Shown here one piece after another: positions 38,947 through 49,649 of a stretch of 64,000 nt of DNA; positions within the stretch are counted from its first letter, which is position 1, and each line of letters begins with the position of its first letter. The stretch lies in contig JANINJ010000074.1 of the NCBI GenBank assembly GCA_024508855.1, forward strand, positions 117,007-181,006, written 5' to 3'. Source of the DNA: Xanthobacteraceae bacterium (GTDB taxonomy: Bacteria > Pseudomonadota > Alphaproteobacteria > Rhizobiales > Xanthobacteraceae). Under the pieces are notes generated by a model that was given only the letters and a program-made list of their open reading frames with translations, was not told the DNA's origin and did not search any database. The translations under genes were made by a program, and so were the position numbers.

Positions 38947-40851
38947 TCAGTTGTTGGCGGCGCCGGTGACCTGCGCCACCGCGGCCTGATTGATGCTGAC
39001 GCCGACATCCTGCTCCATCTTCATGACGTACTGGCCAACCAGTTCGTCCGCAATGTTACGGTCGAGCGATGTCTTCAGCTTCTTGGTGTCCTCGGATGCG
39101 ACGTCGAGCGGGGGATCGACGACGTCGGTGACGCGAAACACGATCCACTCGGTGTTGCTGGCGCCCTCGGTCTGCGCGGCGGCATCCTTTGCGGTCCGGA
39201 ACGCCGTTTCGATCACGCTCGGGGGCACGTTCGCGACCGTCGCGCCGCGCTTGAACGCGGCTGCGGTCTCGACCTTGACGCTGGCACTGGCCGCTTCATC
39301 GGCGAGCTTGCCGCCGCTGCCGAGCTTCTTCACCATTTCGGTCGCCTGCGCGCGGAGCTTTTCCGAAACCTGATCGGCGTGCCATCGGGCTTCCACCTGC
39401 GGCCTGACCTCGTCGAGCTTGCGCTCGCGCGACGGTGTAACGCCGAGCACGTCGAACCAGACATATCCGCCGTTGTACGAAATCGTGTCGTTGTCGACGC
39501 CGACATCGCTGCTGAAGGCTTGCGAGACCAGATCGAGTCCCTTCGGAATCGTCGTGACCGGCTGGCCGTCCGGCGCGCGGCCGGAGCGGTCGACGGCATC
39601 GACGGTCACGGCGGTCAGCTTGAGCTTCTGCGCAGCCTCGATCACGCTGGCGCCGCCGCCGCGTTCGTCTTCCATCTTGTTGTGCAGGTCCGCGACGGAT
39701 TTCTTCGCGCGATCTAGCGCGATCTCCTGCTTCAACTGCGGCGCGACGCTCTCGTAGCTGGCCTGGGTGCCCGGTTCGATCTTGCCGACTTTCACCAGTA
39801 CCACGCCGAAAGTGCCCTGGATCGGCTGACTGATCTCATTCGACGGCAGCGCGAATGCGGCGTCGGCGACCTTGGTGTCGATGATCTCCGACTTGGTCAC
39901 CAGACCGAGATTAACGTCGGACGGCTTCAGGCTGCGCTCCTTGGCGAGATCGTCGAACGACATTCCGCCGGTGAGGCGGTCGCGCGCGGCCTTGGCATCC
40001 TCGGCGTTCGGAAACACGATCTGCGACACTTCGCGCTTCTCGGGCGTCGAATACTTGTCCTTGCGCTGCTCGAACACCTTGCGGGCGTCGTCGTCGGAGA
40101 CGGTGCTCCACTTGGCGAGTTCCTCCGGCGTCATCACGAGGAACGAGATCTTGCGATATTCGGGCGCGCGAAACTGCACTTTGTGCTCGTCGAAATATTT
40201 GGCGAGCGCTTCGGGTGTGGGCGGCGCAATGGTGCCCGCCTGTGCGGCCTCGAGCTTGACGTATTCGATCGAGCGCTGCTCGTTCTGGAAGCGGCTCAGC
40301 GCGTCGAGCATCGTGGTCGGCGCGGCGACGCCGGCGGACAGCGTGCCGGCGATCTGGCGACGCAGCGAGACCTTGCGCTGTTCGGCGATGTAACGCTGCT
40401 CGGAATATCCGAAATTGCGGATCATCTGCGCGAAGCGCACCGGATCGAACGCGCCGTTCGAGCCCTTGAAGTTGGGATCGTTGGTGATCGCCTTCATGAT
40501 TTCTTCGTTGGACTGCGACAGGCCGAGACGGTGGGCCGCCTCATCGAGCGTGGTCTCCGCTACCATCTGCTGCAGCACCTGCCGATCGACGCCGAAGGCG
40601 CGCGCCTGATCCGGCGTCAGCGGCCGGCCGAACTGGCGGCTGATCTGCTGCAGCCGGTCGGTATAGGTCTGCCGGAACTGTTCGATCGAGATGTCGGTAC
40701 TGCCGATCTTGGCCAGCGTCGATTGCCCGAAGCCGCGGAAGATGTCGCCAATGCCCCATACGCCGAAGCTGATGATCAGGACGCCCATCACAACTGTCAT
40801 GATGCTCTTGCCGAGCCAGTTTGATGAGGCTTTGCGCATTCCTCGAAGCAT
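38947..40851 (-). CDS. ppiD: Membrane-anchored periplasmic peptidyl-prolyl isomerase PpiD
   Basis: A 634-residue SurA/PpiD-type folding factor. An uncleaved N-terminal helix at about 16-36 (MTVVMGVLIISFGVWGIGD) anchors it in the inner membrane. A SurA-like N-terminal region (~40-190) precedes a parvulin domain near 265-360 (KREVSQIVFPN, FDDLAKERSL, LGLVTKSEI, GTFGVVLVKV), then a second, more divergent segment. It handles newly translocated outer-membrane and periplasmic proteins. Located between tpiA (divergent) and trpD. Confidence 0.9.
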   Translation of the reverse strand: MLRGMRKASSNWLGKSIMTVVMGVLIISFGVWGIGDIFRGFGQSTLAKIGSTDISIEQFRQTYTDRLQQISRQFGRPLTPDQARAFGVDRQVLQQMVAETTLDEAAHRLGLSQSNEEIMKAITNDPNFKGSNGAFDPVRFAQMIRNFGYSEQRYIAEQRKVSLRRQIAGTLSAGVAAPTTMLDALSRFQNEQRSIEYVKLEAAQAGTIAPPTPEALAKYFDEHKVQFRAPEYRKISFLVMTPEELAKWSTVSDDDARKVFEQRKDKYSTPEKREVSQIVFPNAEDAKAARDRLTGGMSFDDLAKERSLKPSDVNLGLVTKSEIIDTKVADAAFALPSNEISQPIQGTFGVVLVKVGKIEPGTQASYESVAPQLKQEIALDRAKKSVADLHNKMEDERGGGASVIEAAQKLKLTAVTVDAVDRSGRAPDGQPVTTIPKGLDLVSQAFSSDVGVDNDTISYNGGYVWFDVLGVTPSRERKLDEVRPQVEARWHADQVSEKLRAQATEMVKKLGSGGKLADEAASASVKVETAAAFKRGATVANVPPSVIETAFRTAKDAAAQTEGASNTEWIVFRVTDVVDPPLDVASEDTKKLKTSLDRNIADELVGQYVMKMEQDVGVSINQAAVAQVTGAANN

Positions 40852-41181
40852 GGGTCCAACTTATTTACAGGAGGGGATCGGGGCGTCCTGGACTGGCTTC
40901 CGCGTCATGGCGTACGGCTTGCGCCAGGTGCGTTGCCCGGCGCAGCGGCCAAAAGCTTGTTCCTGACATGAACCGGCATACCACGTCGCCTCAGGGCGTC
41001 CGCAGGGCGTCACCGAATTGATATGCCATCTTAAAGTGGCGGGCGCGCCGTCGCAACCGTGACGGAAACACGCAATCGGGGCTTCCGGAACACATTGTCG
41101 CGCAAGGCTGCGGCTTGAGCCCGGCGGCGCGCTCTGCTAGCGCAGGCCAGCACCGCAGCAACCGGCCACGAGTATTCACAG
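40852..41181. other. Divergent intergenic region ppiD/tpiA (330 bases)
   Basis: It must hold the promoters of ppiD (leftward) and tpiA (rightward), but I could not call either convincingly. No gene with a ribosome site was found. A short tandem CAGGGCGTC repeat is visible around 40992-41010. Confidence 0.5.
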
Positions 41182-41937
41182 ATGACCGAGACGATTCGCC
41201 CGCTGATCGCGGGAAACTGGAAGATGAACGGCCTCAAGGCCTCCTTGAGCGAACTCGGGGCGATCGCCAAGGGCGCCCACGATCTGTGGCGCAAGGCCGA
41301 TCTCCTGATCTGTCCGCCGGCGACGCTGCTGTTCACCTCCGCCGCCGCCACCATCGGCTCGCGGGTCGGGATCGGGGCCCAGGATTGCCACGTCGCCGCA
41401 TTCGGCGCCCATACCGGCGATATTTCAGCGGAAATGATCGCCGATGCCGGGGCCAGCGCGGTCATCGTCGGCCATTCGGAGCGCCGCGCAGATCATGGCG
41501 AGACCGATGCACTGGTTCGCGAGAAGGCCGCCGCCGCCTGGCAGCAGGGCCTGCTGGCCATCGTCTGTGTCGGCGAGACCCAGGCCGAGCGCGACGCCGG
41601 AAAGGCACTCGAAGTCGTCGGACGGCAGTTGGCGGGCTCGGTGCCGGACGGCGCGACCGCCGCCAACCTTGTCGTGGCCTATGAGCCGGTCTGGGCAATC
41701 GGCACCGGGCGCACGCCGACCGCTGCCGACGTCGCCGAAGTTCACGGCTTCATCCGCAAGGCTCTCGTTTCCCGGTTCCCGGAGCACGGGGCGGCGATCC
41801 GGCTGCTGTACGGCGGTTCGGTAAAGCCCTCCAACGCCAAGGAATTGCTGGCGGTGGAGAACGTCAACGGTGCGCTGATCGGGGGCGCCAGCCTCAAGGC
41901 CGCTGATTTTCTTGCGATCGCGGCCGCTGCTTCCTAA
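41182..41937 (+). CDS. tpiA: Triose-phosphate isomerase
   Basis: A 251-residue TIM barrel interconverting DHAP and GAP. Catalytic Lys14 (AGNWKMNG), His98 (VGHSERR) and Glu168 ([11 protein letters not shown]) are all present, as is the phosphate loop YGGSVKPSN. Followed after 146 bases by secG, the same order as in many alphaproteobacteria. Confidence 0.97.
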   Translation: MTETIRPLIAGNWKMNGLKASLSELGAIAKGAHDLWRKADLLICPPATLLFTSAAATIGSRVGIGAQDCHVAAFGAHTGDISAEMIADAGASAVIVGHSERRADHGETDALVREKAAAAWQQGLLAIVCVGETQAERDAGKALEVVGRQLAGSVPDGATAANLVVAYEPVWAIGTGRTPTAADVAEVHGFIRKALVSRFPEHGAAIRLLYGGSVKPSNAKELLAVENVNGALIGGASLKAADFLAIAAAAS

Positions 41938-42083
41938 CTAAGCCGCGATCGACCGGCGCATCCATCGACGCCGTGCAGGGGTGACAATCCCCCATCCGGT
42001 CGTGTAGACAGCCGACGACTTCAAACCCCGCAGGCCGTCAGCCGGACCCGGTCCGGTCTGGACGCGTGCGATGGAAGGTACTG

Positions 42084-42461
42084 ATGCATACCGTCATAAT
42101 CGTCATTCACCTGATGCTGGTGGTCGCCCTGACCGGCGTGGTGTTGTTGCAGAAATCCGAAGGCGGCGGTCTTGGCATTGGCGGTGGGGGCGGCTTCATG
42201 TCGAGCCGCGGCACGGCCAACCTGCTGACCCGCACCACTGCGTTCCTTGCGGCCGGGTTCTTCGCCACCAGCCTGGTACTGTCGTGGCTCGCCGGCCTCG
42301 ATCGGACGCCGAGCTCGCTGATCAACAGCACAACGGCTCCCGCAACCCAGCAGGGCGGCGCTCCGGTGGCCCCGCCGAGCAGCGGCGGCATCCTCGACAC
42401 GCTGAAGCAGCAGGAGCAGCAGCAGGCTCCGGCGGCTCCGCAGGCACCGCGATCGCAATGA
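42084..42461 (+). CDS. secG: Preprotein translocase subunit SecG
   Basis: A 125-residue SecG, the auxiliary subunit of the SecYEG channel. Two transmembrane helices (about 3-22 and 52-76) flank the conserved cytoplasmic QKSEGGGLGIGGGGG and SRGTANLLTRTT segments. A Gln/Pro/Ala-rich tail makes it longer than E. coli SecG (110). Start 42084 has a GGAAGG site and begins MHTVIIVIH. pyrG follows. Confidence 0.93.
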   Translation: MHTVIIVIHLMLVVALTGVVLLQKSEGGGLGIGGGGGFMSSRGTANLLTRTTAFLAAGFFATSLVLSWLAGLDRTPSSLINSTTAPATQQGGAPVAPPSSGGILDTLKQQEQQQAPAAPQAPRSQ

Positions 42462-42552
42462 GGCATTGCATTTTCGCTGGTTGCTCTCGCCTCAAATATT
42501 GAAAACTGCCTACAAGGGGCTGTTTTTACTTTGATTTCGAAGTCACCCACAG

Positions 42553-42574
42553 CGCGGCCCTTTGTTGGGCCGCG
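42553..42574 (+). terminator. Candidate terminator between secG and pyrG
   Basis: An 8-bp stem CGCGGCCC/GGGCCGCG with loop TTTGTT, ending 51 bases before pyrG, followed shortly by GATTCGTTTT. It could end secG transcription or act as a pyrG leader hairpin. Confidence 0.45.
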
Positions 42575-42613
42575 GGTCCGATTCGTTTTGGCGAATCGCT
42601 CAGGTCAGCTTAA

Positions 42614-44257
<1,644 letters not shown>

Positions 44258-44360
44258 ACCGGCGTCAAGAGGCATCCTTGAGGGGCGGATATCGCCAGCG
44301 ATCATCCAAATCGTCGCGGCGTTATCGCCTTAGGCTGTCAGTTTTGACGAGACGAAACCG

Positions 44361-45173
44361 ATGAGAATTCCCAAGGTCGAACCTCCGTCTCGCGCATCGG
44401 CAGATGGTCCGGCGCGGCCGTGGGGCTCGCCGCCCGCCGATCCCGGTTCCGATAAGCCGACCAGCCAGCTTCCCCGCCGCCGGTTTGGCCGAAACTCGCT
44501 GATGTCGGTTCTGTTCGCGGTCCTCATCCTCGCGTTGTGGGGCGGCCGCGCTTATCAGGACCTGTCGTCGCCCTCGGCATGGGCTTATTGGAAGGACCTG
44601 TACTTTTCGCCGTCGCTGACGTCTTCGGTCGTGCAGATCGGCATGAATGGCCGCGAGGTGCCTGCGCTCGCCATCAAGGGCGAGATCGGAGCCGCGGCGG
44701 CGAGCTGGTTTCGCGAGAAATTGGATGAAGCCAAACTTGTTCCAGGCGATGTCGTCTTGATGTCGTCGCCCGGCGGGCGTCTCGATCAGGCGCTGATCAT
44801 GGGCGAAGTCATCCGATCGCGCGGATTGACGACGATGGTGGGGACTGCCGATTCCAAAGGAAGCGTACGCGCGTCCTATTGCGCCAGTGCCTGTGTGCTT
44901 GCCTATGCCGGTGGAAAAATTCGCGAAGCATTTCCGGGTTCGGTTCTTGGCGTGCACCAGTTCACGCGGGAGATTCCGAAAGACGCCGAATCTCGTCGCG
45001 ATCTTGTGGCCGATACGCAGAAGACCACCGGCATGATCCTCGAATACATGACGCGGATGGGCGTTTCGCCGTCCATCCTGCAGGCGATGTCCGCCACCCG
45101 CGATATTCGCTGGCTAAAGCAAGACGAGGTGTTCGACCTCAAGCTCGCTACGGATCGCTACCGGAAAGACTGA
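44361..45173 (+). CDS. Membrane-anchored ClpP-fold protein of the COG3904 type
   Basis: A 270-residue protein with a Pro-rich cytoplasmic N-terminus (1-45), one helix at about 47-63, and a periplasmic ClpP/crotonase-like domain. Motifs in order: MSSPGGRLDQALIMGEVI (136-151), SYCASACVLAYAGG with probable nucleophile Ser176, and GVHQF with His199. This is the COG3904 pattern (predicted periplasmic serine protease or related hydrolase, no assigned substrate). The two Cys around Ser176 (174, 178) could form a disulfide. It is convergent with a secreted PAAR-repeat gene 11 bases away. Confidence 0.75.
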   Translation: MRIPKVEPPSRASADGPARPWGSPPADPGSDKPTSQLPRRRFGRNSLMSVLFAVLILALWGGRAYQDLSSPSAWAYWKDLYFSPSLTSSVVQIGMNGREVPALAIKGEIGAAAASWFREKLDEAKLVPGDVVLMSSPGGRLDQALIMGEVIRSRGLTTMVGTADSKGSVRASYCASACVLAYAGGKIREAFPGSVLGVHQFTREIPKDAESRRDLVADTQKTTGMILEYMTRMGVSPSILQAMSATRDIRWLKQDEVFDLKLATDRYRKD

Positions 45174-45184
45174 GGAGGCTTCTT

Positions 45185-45526
45185 CTATTTCGGACAGCCC
45201 GACGTCTGGTCGCCCTGGCGAGCCATCGGCTTGCCGTTGATGAAGACGCCGTGCGCGCCGCCGGCGACGGAGCCGCCGCAGCCGGTGCGGTTGCCGATCA
45301 CGGTCGCCGGCTTGCCGTTGATGAAGACGTTCGGCACGCCTTCGACGATCGCGCCGTCGGTGGTGGTGTCGCCCGCGCGCGCGGCGGGCTTGCCGTTGAC
45401 CATCACGCCGTCGGCGCCGCCGGTGATGACGCCGGGCCGCTGCGGAGCGGGGCTGGGTGTCTGGCCGTAGGCCATGCCGGAAAAGCCGAGGGCGGAGACC
45501 GCCACAATCATTAGGGATATGCGCAT
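45185..45526 (-). CDS. Secreted PAAR-repeat protein
   Basis: A 113-residue protein with a Sec signal peptide (MRISLMIVAVSALGFSGMAYG/Q). The whole mature part consists of PAAR-type repeats: GADGVMVNGKPAARAGD, VPNVFINGKPATVIGN and GAHGVFINGKPMARQGD, ending with Cys residues at RTGCGG and SGCPK. PAAR proteins normally form the cytoplasm-assembled tip of type VI secretion spikes and carry no Sec signal; this one should end up in the periplasm. No T6SS gene is nearby. Role unknown. Confidence 0.82.
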   Translation of the reverse strand: MRISLMIVAVSALGFSGMAYGQTPSPAPQRPGVITGGADGVMVNGKPAARAGDTTTDGAIVEGVPNVFINGKPATVIGNRTGCGGSVAGGAHGVFINGKPMARQGDQTSGCPK

Positions 45527-45611
45527 CGATTCCTCACCTATGGGGCGGGCAGCTTATCAATCCTGTCATGGCGGGAATATGATCTGGGCTCGGGACAGCG
45601 GCGACGCCGTC

Positions 45612-45722
45612 GCTTGGAGCCTTTCCCGGTTCTGATTGGACCAGAACCGGCGCTCCATCATTTTGTTTGACGCGTCTTCTTCACGCGAACCGGTGTCCAC
45701 TTCGCTCGAAAACGCTCTATAA
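45612..45722. repeat. Palindromic intergenic repeat of rhizobial type
   Basis: Two adjoining parts. The first is a hairpin 45616-45656: outer GGAGC/GCTCC and inner 9-bp CCGGTTCTG/CAGAACCGG. The second is a stretch at 45660-45718 with internal inverted repeats (CGCGT/ACGCG, GCGAA/TTCGC around ACCGGT). Its wording resembles dispersed non-coding palindromes I know from Bradyrhizobium and Rhodopseudomonas intergenic regions; copy number cannot be checked here. Confidence 0.55.
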
Positions 45723-45761
45723 CGGCCACGCGAAAGCACAAACAAGAAAAGGGAAATGCCC

Positions 45762-46088
45762 ATGATCTATGAAATGCGGGTCTATCGCTGCGTGCCGGGA
45801 CGGTTGCCCGCGCTGCTCAAGCGCTTCGACACCATCACCCTGAAGCTGTGGGAAAAGCACGGCATCAAGCAGGCCGGCTTCTTCACCACGCTGATTGGGC
45901 AATCCAATCAGGAATTGACCTATTTTCTGGCATGGGACTCGATGGCGGACCGCGAAAAGAAATGGAATGCATTTGCCACCGATCCGGCATGGCTGTCGGC
46001 TCGCGCCGAGACCGAGAAGGACGGCCAGATCGTCGACAACATCGTCAACCAGTTTTTGCAGCCAACGTCATTTTCGGCGGTCCAATAG
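45762..46088 (+). CDS. NIPSNAP-family protein
   Basis: A 108-residue ferredoxin-like alpha/beta-barrel protein of the NIPSNAP family (MIYEMRVYRCVPGRLPALL, WEKHGIKQAGFFTT, YFLAWDSMADREKKWNAF). The family lacks a firm biochemical role; stress-responsive dimeric barrels and small-ligand binding are discussed. Start 45762 has AAAAGGG at good spacing; an ATG two codons earlier (45756) is too near that site. It precedes kdsA by 122 bases. Confidence 0.85.
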   Translation: MIYEMRVYRCVPGRLPALLKRFDTITLKLWEKHGIKQAGFFTTLIGQSNQELTYFLAWDSMADREKKWNAFATDPAWLSARAETEKDGQIVDNIVNQFLQPTSFSAVQ

Positions 46089-46210
46089 CCGATCCGCGTC
46101 CAGCGCCGCCAACGATGTTGCGGCGCTGGCGCAACCCTCATATTCGAACTACTTCGAGCGCTTGATCCGACACACGCCAACCGGCATGGTCGGTTGGAAA
46201 GGAACTCAAT

Positions 46211-47071
46211 TTGACTGCTCAAGCCGCAAAGATGGCGGCCGCGCCGGTGGTGAATGTCGGTGCGGTCAGGTTCGGCAACGATCTGCCGATCGCGCTGATC
46301 GCCGGGCCGTGCCAACTTGAGAGCCGCGCGCATGCGCTGGAGACGGCGTCGGCGTTGAAGGAGATCGCGGCGCGGCTCGGCATCGGGCTCGTCTACAAGA
46401 CCTCGTTCGACAAGGCCAACCGCACCAGTGCCACCGCGGCGCGCGGCATCGGGCTTGAACAGGCGCTGCCGATTTTTGCGGAAATCCGTTCCTCGGTCGG
46501 GCTGCCGGTGCTCACCGACGTGCATGACGCCGGCCAATGCGCCGAGGTGGCGCAGGCGGTCGATGTGCTGCAGATTCCGGCCTTCCTGTGCCGGCAGACC
46601 GACCTGCTGCTGGCTGCGGCGGCGACCGGCAAGGTGATCAACGTCAAGAAGGGCCAGTTCCTCGCGCCATGGGACATGGCCAACGTCGTCGCCAAGATTA
46701 CCGGCGGTAGCAATGCCAACGTGCTGGTGACCGAGCGCGGCGCCTCGTTCGGCTACAATACGCTGGTCTCCGATATGCGGGCGCTGCCGATCCTCGCCCG
46801 CACCACCGGCGCACCGGTGATTTTCGATGCCACGCATTCGGTGCAGCAGCCGGGCGGCAAGGGCACCTCATCGGGCGGCGAGCGCGAATTCGTGCCGGTG
46901 CTGGCGCGTGCTGCCGTGGCGGTGGGCGTGGCCGGCGTTTTCATCGAGACTCATCCCGATCCCGATCATGCGCCGTCCGACGGCCCGAACATGGTGCCGC
47001 TCAACCAGTTCGAAGCACTGGCGCGGACGCTGATGGCATTCGACGCACTCGCCAAGAACGGATCGCGCTGA
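46211..47071 (+). CDS. kdsA: 3-deoxy-8-phosphooctulonate synthase (KDO8P synthase)
   Basis: A 286-residue KdsA condensing PEP and arabinose 5-phosphate to KDO 8-phosphate, the inner-core LPS sugar. Signatures: [74 protein letters not shown] and the [12 protein letters not shown] segment. The chosen start is TTG at 46211 because GGAAAGGAA stands 8 bases before it; an ATG at 46232 is the alternative. It complements the lpx genes upstream. Confidence 0.94.
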   Translation: MTAQAAKMAAAPVVNVGAVRFGNDLPIALIAGPCQLESRAHALETASALKEIAARLGIGLVYKTSFDKANRTSATAARGIGLEQALPIFAEIRSSVGLPVLTDVHDAGQCAEVAQAVDVLQIPAFLCRQTDLLLAAAATGKVINVKKGQFLAPWDMANVVAKITGGSNANVLVTERGASFGYNTLVSDMRALPILARTTGAPVIFDATHSVQQPGGKGTSSGGEREFVPVLARAAVAVGVAGVFIETHPDPDHAPSDGPNMVPLNQFEALARTLMAFDALAKNGSR

Positions 47072-47132
47072 TGCGCCCTGGCGGCATCGGCACGGGTCCA
47101 TTGGCTCCGGACATCCGGTCGCGGCACGTTTA

Positions 47133-48299
47133 ATGCCGCCAGTCCTCTACCTCATCGCACTGGCGTCCTTTGCCGCGAACCTGTCGGTGCGCGCGGTCGA
47201 TCCGGTGCTGCCGCATATCGCCGACGACCTGTCGGTCTCGATTGCGCATGCGGCCGGATTGTCGGCGGCGCTCGCATTCACCTTTGCCATCGTGCAGCCG
47301 ATTATCGGCGCGGTCGCCGATCTGTTCGGCAAGGCGCGTGTGATGATCGCGTGCCTCGCGCTGCTGGGCCTCGGCAGCATTCTCGGCGCCTTCACCACCT
47401 CGTTTCCGATGCTGCTGCTCACCCGCATTCTCTGCGGCATCGGGGCAGGCGGCGTGTTTCCGGTGACGCTCAGTCTCACCAGCGACCTGGTGCCGGTGAA
47501 CGAACGGCAGGTGGCGATCAGCCGCGTCCTCGCAGGCGCGATGATCGGCAACGTCCTCGGCTCGACGCTCGGCGGTGTCGTCGGCGACCTGTTTGGGTGG
47601 CGCGGCGTGCTGGCGATGCTCGGCGTGCTGACCGTCATCGCGTCGGTCGCGGTCGGCATAGGGCTGCGTCGCGGACCGGCCTTGATGTCGTCGCACGGCA
47701 GCAGTCTCGCCACGCTGTGGCACGGCTACAAGGTGCTGTTCGCCAATCCGCGGACGCGGGTTTGCTACAGCGTGGTGTTCGTCGAAGGGTGCTGCGTACT
47801 TGGCATCTTTCCCTTCGTCGCGGCGTTTCTGTTCGAGCTTGGCGAGACGCGACTGTCGATTGCCGGCATCGTCATCGCCGGCTTCGCGCTCGGCGGATTG
47901 CTCTACACCTTGAGCGTGTCGCGGATGCTGCCCGCCATCGGCGTGCGCGGGCTGATGATCGGCGGCGGCGCGTTGATGGGGGCGCAACTGGTGCTGCTCG
48001 GGTTCGGACTGCCGTGGCAGGCGCAGATGGCGAGCTTTGCCGTCATGGGGCTCGGCTTCTACATGCTCCACGGCTGCATGCAGGTATTCGCCAGCGAACT
48101 CTCGGTGGAAGCGCGCGCGACATCGCTGTCATTGCATTCCTGCTTTTTCTTTCTCGGCCAGACCGCCGGTCCGATTTCCTACGGTTTCGGCATCGCGCAT
48201 TTCGGCAAGATGCCGATGTTGATCGTCGGCGCGACCATCGTCTTCCTGGTCGGCGTTATCGGCGCGAAACTGCTGGTCAAGCCGGCCGCTGCCAGCTAG
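47133..48299 (+). CDS. MFS transporter (drug/sugar efflux type)
   Basis: A 388-residue 12-helix major facilitator with motif A in the loop between helices 2 and 3 (GAVADLFGKARVM) and motif C-like LGSTLGGVVGDLFGWRG near 145, typical of the DHA1/arabinose-efflux drug:H+ antiporters. Substrate cannot be told. It starts 61 bases after kdsA, and its last 23 bases overlap the convergent second MFS gene. Confidence 0.85.
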   Translation: MPPVLYLIALASFAANLSVRAVDPVLPHIADDLSVSIAHAAGLSAALAFTFAIVQPIIGAVADLFGKARVMIACLALLGLGSILGAFTTSFPMLLLTRILCGIGAGGVFPVTLSLTSDLVPVNERQVAISRVLAGAMIGNVLGSTLGGVVGDLFGWRGVLAMLGVLTVIASVAVGIGLRRGPALMSSHGSSLATLWHGYKVLFANPRTRVCYSVVFVEGCCVLGIFPFVAAFLFELGETRLSIAGIVIAGFALGGLLYTLSVSRMLPAIGVRGLMIGGGALMGAQLVLLGFGLPWQAQMASFAVMGLGFYMLHGCMQVFASELSVEARATSLSLHSCFFFLGQTAGPISYGFGIAHFGKMPMLIVGATIVFLVGVIGAKLLVKPAAAS

Positions 48300-49533
48300 C
48301 TCCAACGATCGGCGGCTGCATGTGCGCCCGCTTCACGAGGCCGGCGAAAACAACCCAGATGACGGTCGAGGCGACGGCCAACGCGCCCAAACTCATAAAC
48401 GCAGCGGGATAGCCGAAACTCTGTGCGATCCATCCACCAAGGACGGGACTGAGCGCCGCACCGATCCCCTGAACCGTCATCACCGCACCCTGGCCGAGAT
48501 TGACGCGGCCGGTGCCATCCAGAATGCGTGCGACCAATCCCGGCACCGCGACGCTTTGCAGCCCGGCGCCGACGCCGTCGAGAACCTGGACCGGGATCAC
48601 ACCCCATTTCGAGATCATGTGCGCGGCGATCAGGCCGCGCACCGGAAGTGCGAGGAATGAGATCAGCAGCACCAGCCAGAATCCGGTTCGCTCCGCCATC
48701 CGCATGGCGATGACGGACATCACGATCATCACGCTTTGCGCAATCACGATGGTGATGGCGACGAAGCTCGCCGGGTCGGCCTTCTGCAGGTCGACGACAG
48801 CGAGCCCGTAAAAAGGGAGCATCGCGGCGTTGCCGAGATGAAAGAGGGCAAGGGCGGCCGCGAGAACCAGCAGCGGCCTGCTTGCGAACAGAACGGCGAA
48901 GCCGCTTATCTGCTTGTGGGTTTGGTCGCTCTCGCTGATCCCGCGCGCCACATCGTCATCGATGGCATCCTTCGGGATCATCATCACGCATGCGATCGAG
49001 ATGATTCCGAAAACCGCCGCAAGCACGAAAACCGCCACGAAACCGAATTGCCATCCGAGATAGCCGGAGAGGCCGGCGCCGACCATGTTGCCGGCATGAT
49101 TGAACGCCTGGTTGCGGCCGTTCTGCCGGTTGAAGCCGCGCTGGTGGACCATGCCCAGGGTAATTCCGGTGACGGCCGGCACGATGGCAGCGCCTGCGAT
49201 CGCGGTGGCGATCTGGGATACGGTGACGGTCCAGAATGCCTGCGACAGGAGAACAATGCCCGACGCGAGAACGGTGCAGATGCCGGGGAAGATGACATAC
49301 GCGCGCTTGCGCCGGGTCGCATCGATCAGCGCGCCGACAGGCGTGATCGCTATCATTCCCGCGACGCCGCCGAGCGTCATCACCGTTCCGATGAGGCCGC
49401 TTTGCCAGCCATGCGCGAGCAGGAACACACCGACGAACGGTCCGATCCCGGCCTGCATGTCGGCCATGAAAAAGTTGAGAGCTTCGAGGGCGCGGATTCC
49501 CCGTGAAGGACGGTCGGGAATGGATCGGTTCAC
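48277..49533 (-). CDS. MFS transporter, second type
   Basis: A 418-residue 12-helix MFS protein unlike its neighbour: ALEALNFFMADMQAGIGPFVGVFL forms the first helix and GALIDATRRKRAY the loop 2-3 motif. The start is placed at GTG 49533 (MNRSIPDRPSRG...) because GGAG lies 10 bases upstream; an ATG at 49635 would add 34 low-complexity residues. It runs convergently into the other MFS gene with overlapping 3' ends. Substrate unknown. Confidence 0.8.
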   Translation of the reverse strand: MNRSIPDRPSRGIRALEALNFFMADMQAGIGPFVGVFLLAHGWQSGLIGTVMTLGGVAGMIAITPVGALIDATRRKRAYVIFPGICTVLASGIVLLSQAFWTVTVSQIATAIAGAAIVPAVTGITLGMVHQRGFNRQNGRNQAFNHAGNMVGAGLSGYLGWQFGFVAVFVLAAVFGIISIACVMMIPKDAIDDDVARGISESDQTHKQISGFAVLFASRPLLVLAAALALFHLGNAAMLPFYGLAVVDLQKADPASFVAITIVIAQSVMIVMSVIAMRMAERTGFWLVLLISFLALPVRGLIAAHMISKWGVIPVQVLDGVGAGLQSVAVPGLVARILDGTGRVNLGQGAVMTVQGIGAALSPVLGGWIAQSFGYPAAFMSLGALAVASTVIWVVFAGLVKRAHMQPPIVGASWQRPA

Positions 49534-49649
49534 GGGTGCTCCAGGCCACGCGCCTGGAGACGATCCGCTATCCGCAGATCGGCCAAGCCGACCGGAGGTT
49601 ATGCTCAAGCCGGTGAAAAGTTCCGGCGGATGCAAGCGCCGGTGCTAAT

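Noticed and set aside
40821..41021. 66-codon frame in the ppiD/tpiA intergenic region
   Set aside because: It starts inside ppiD antisense, has no ribosome site, and its composition looks random.
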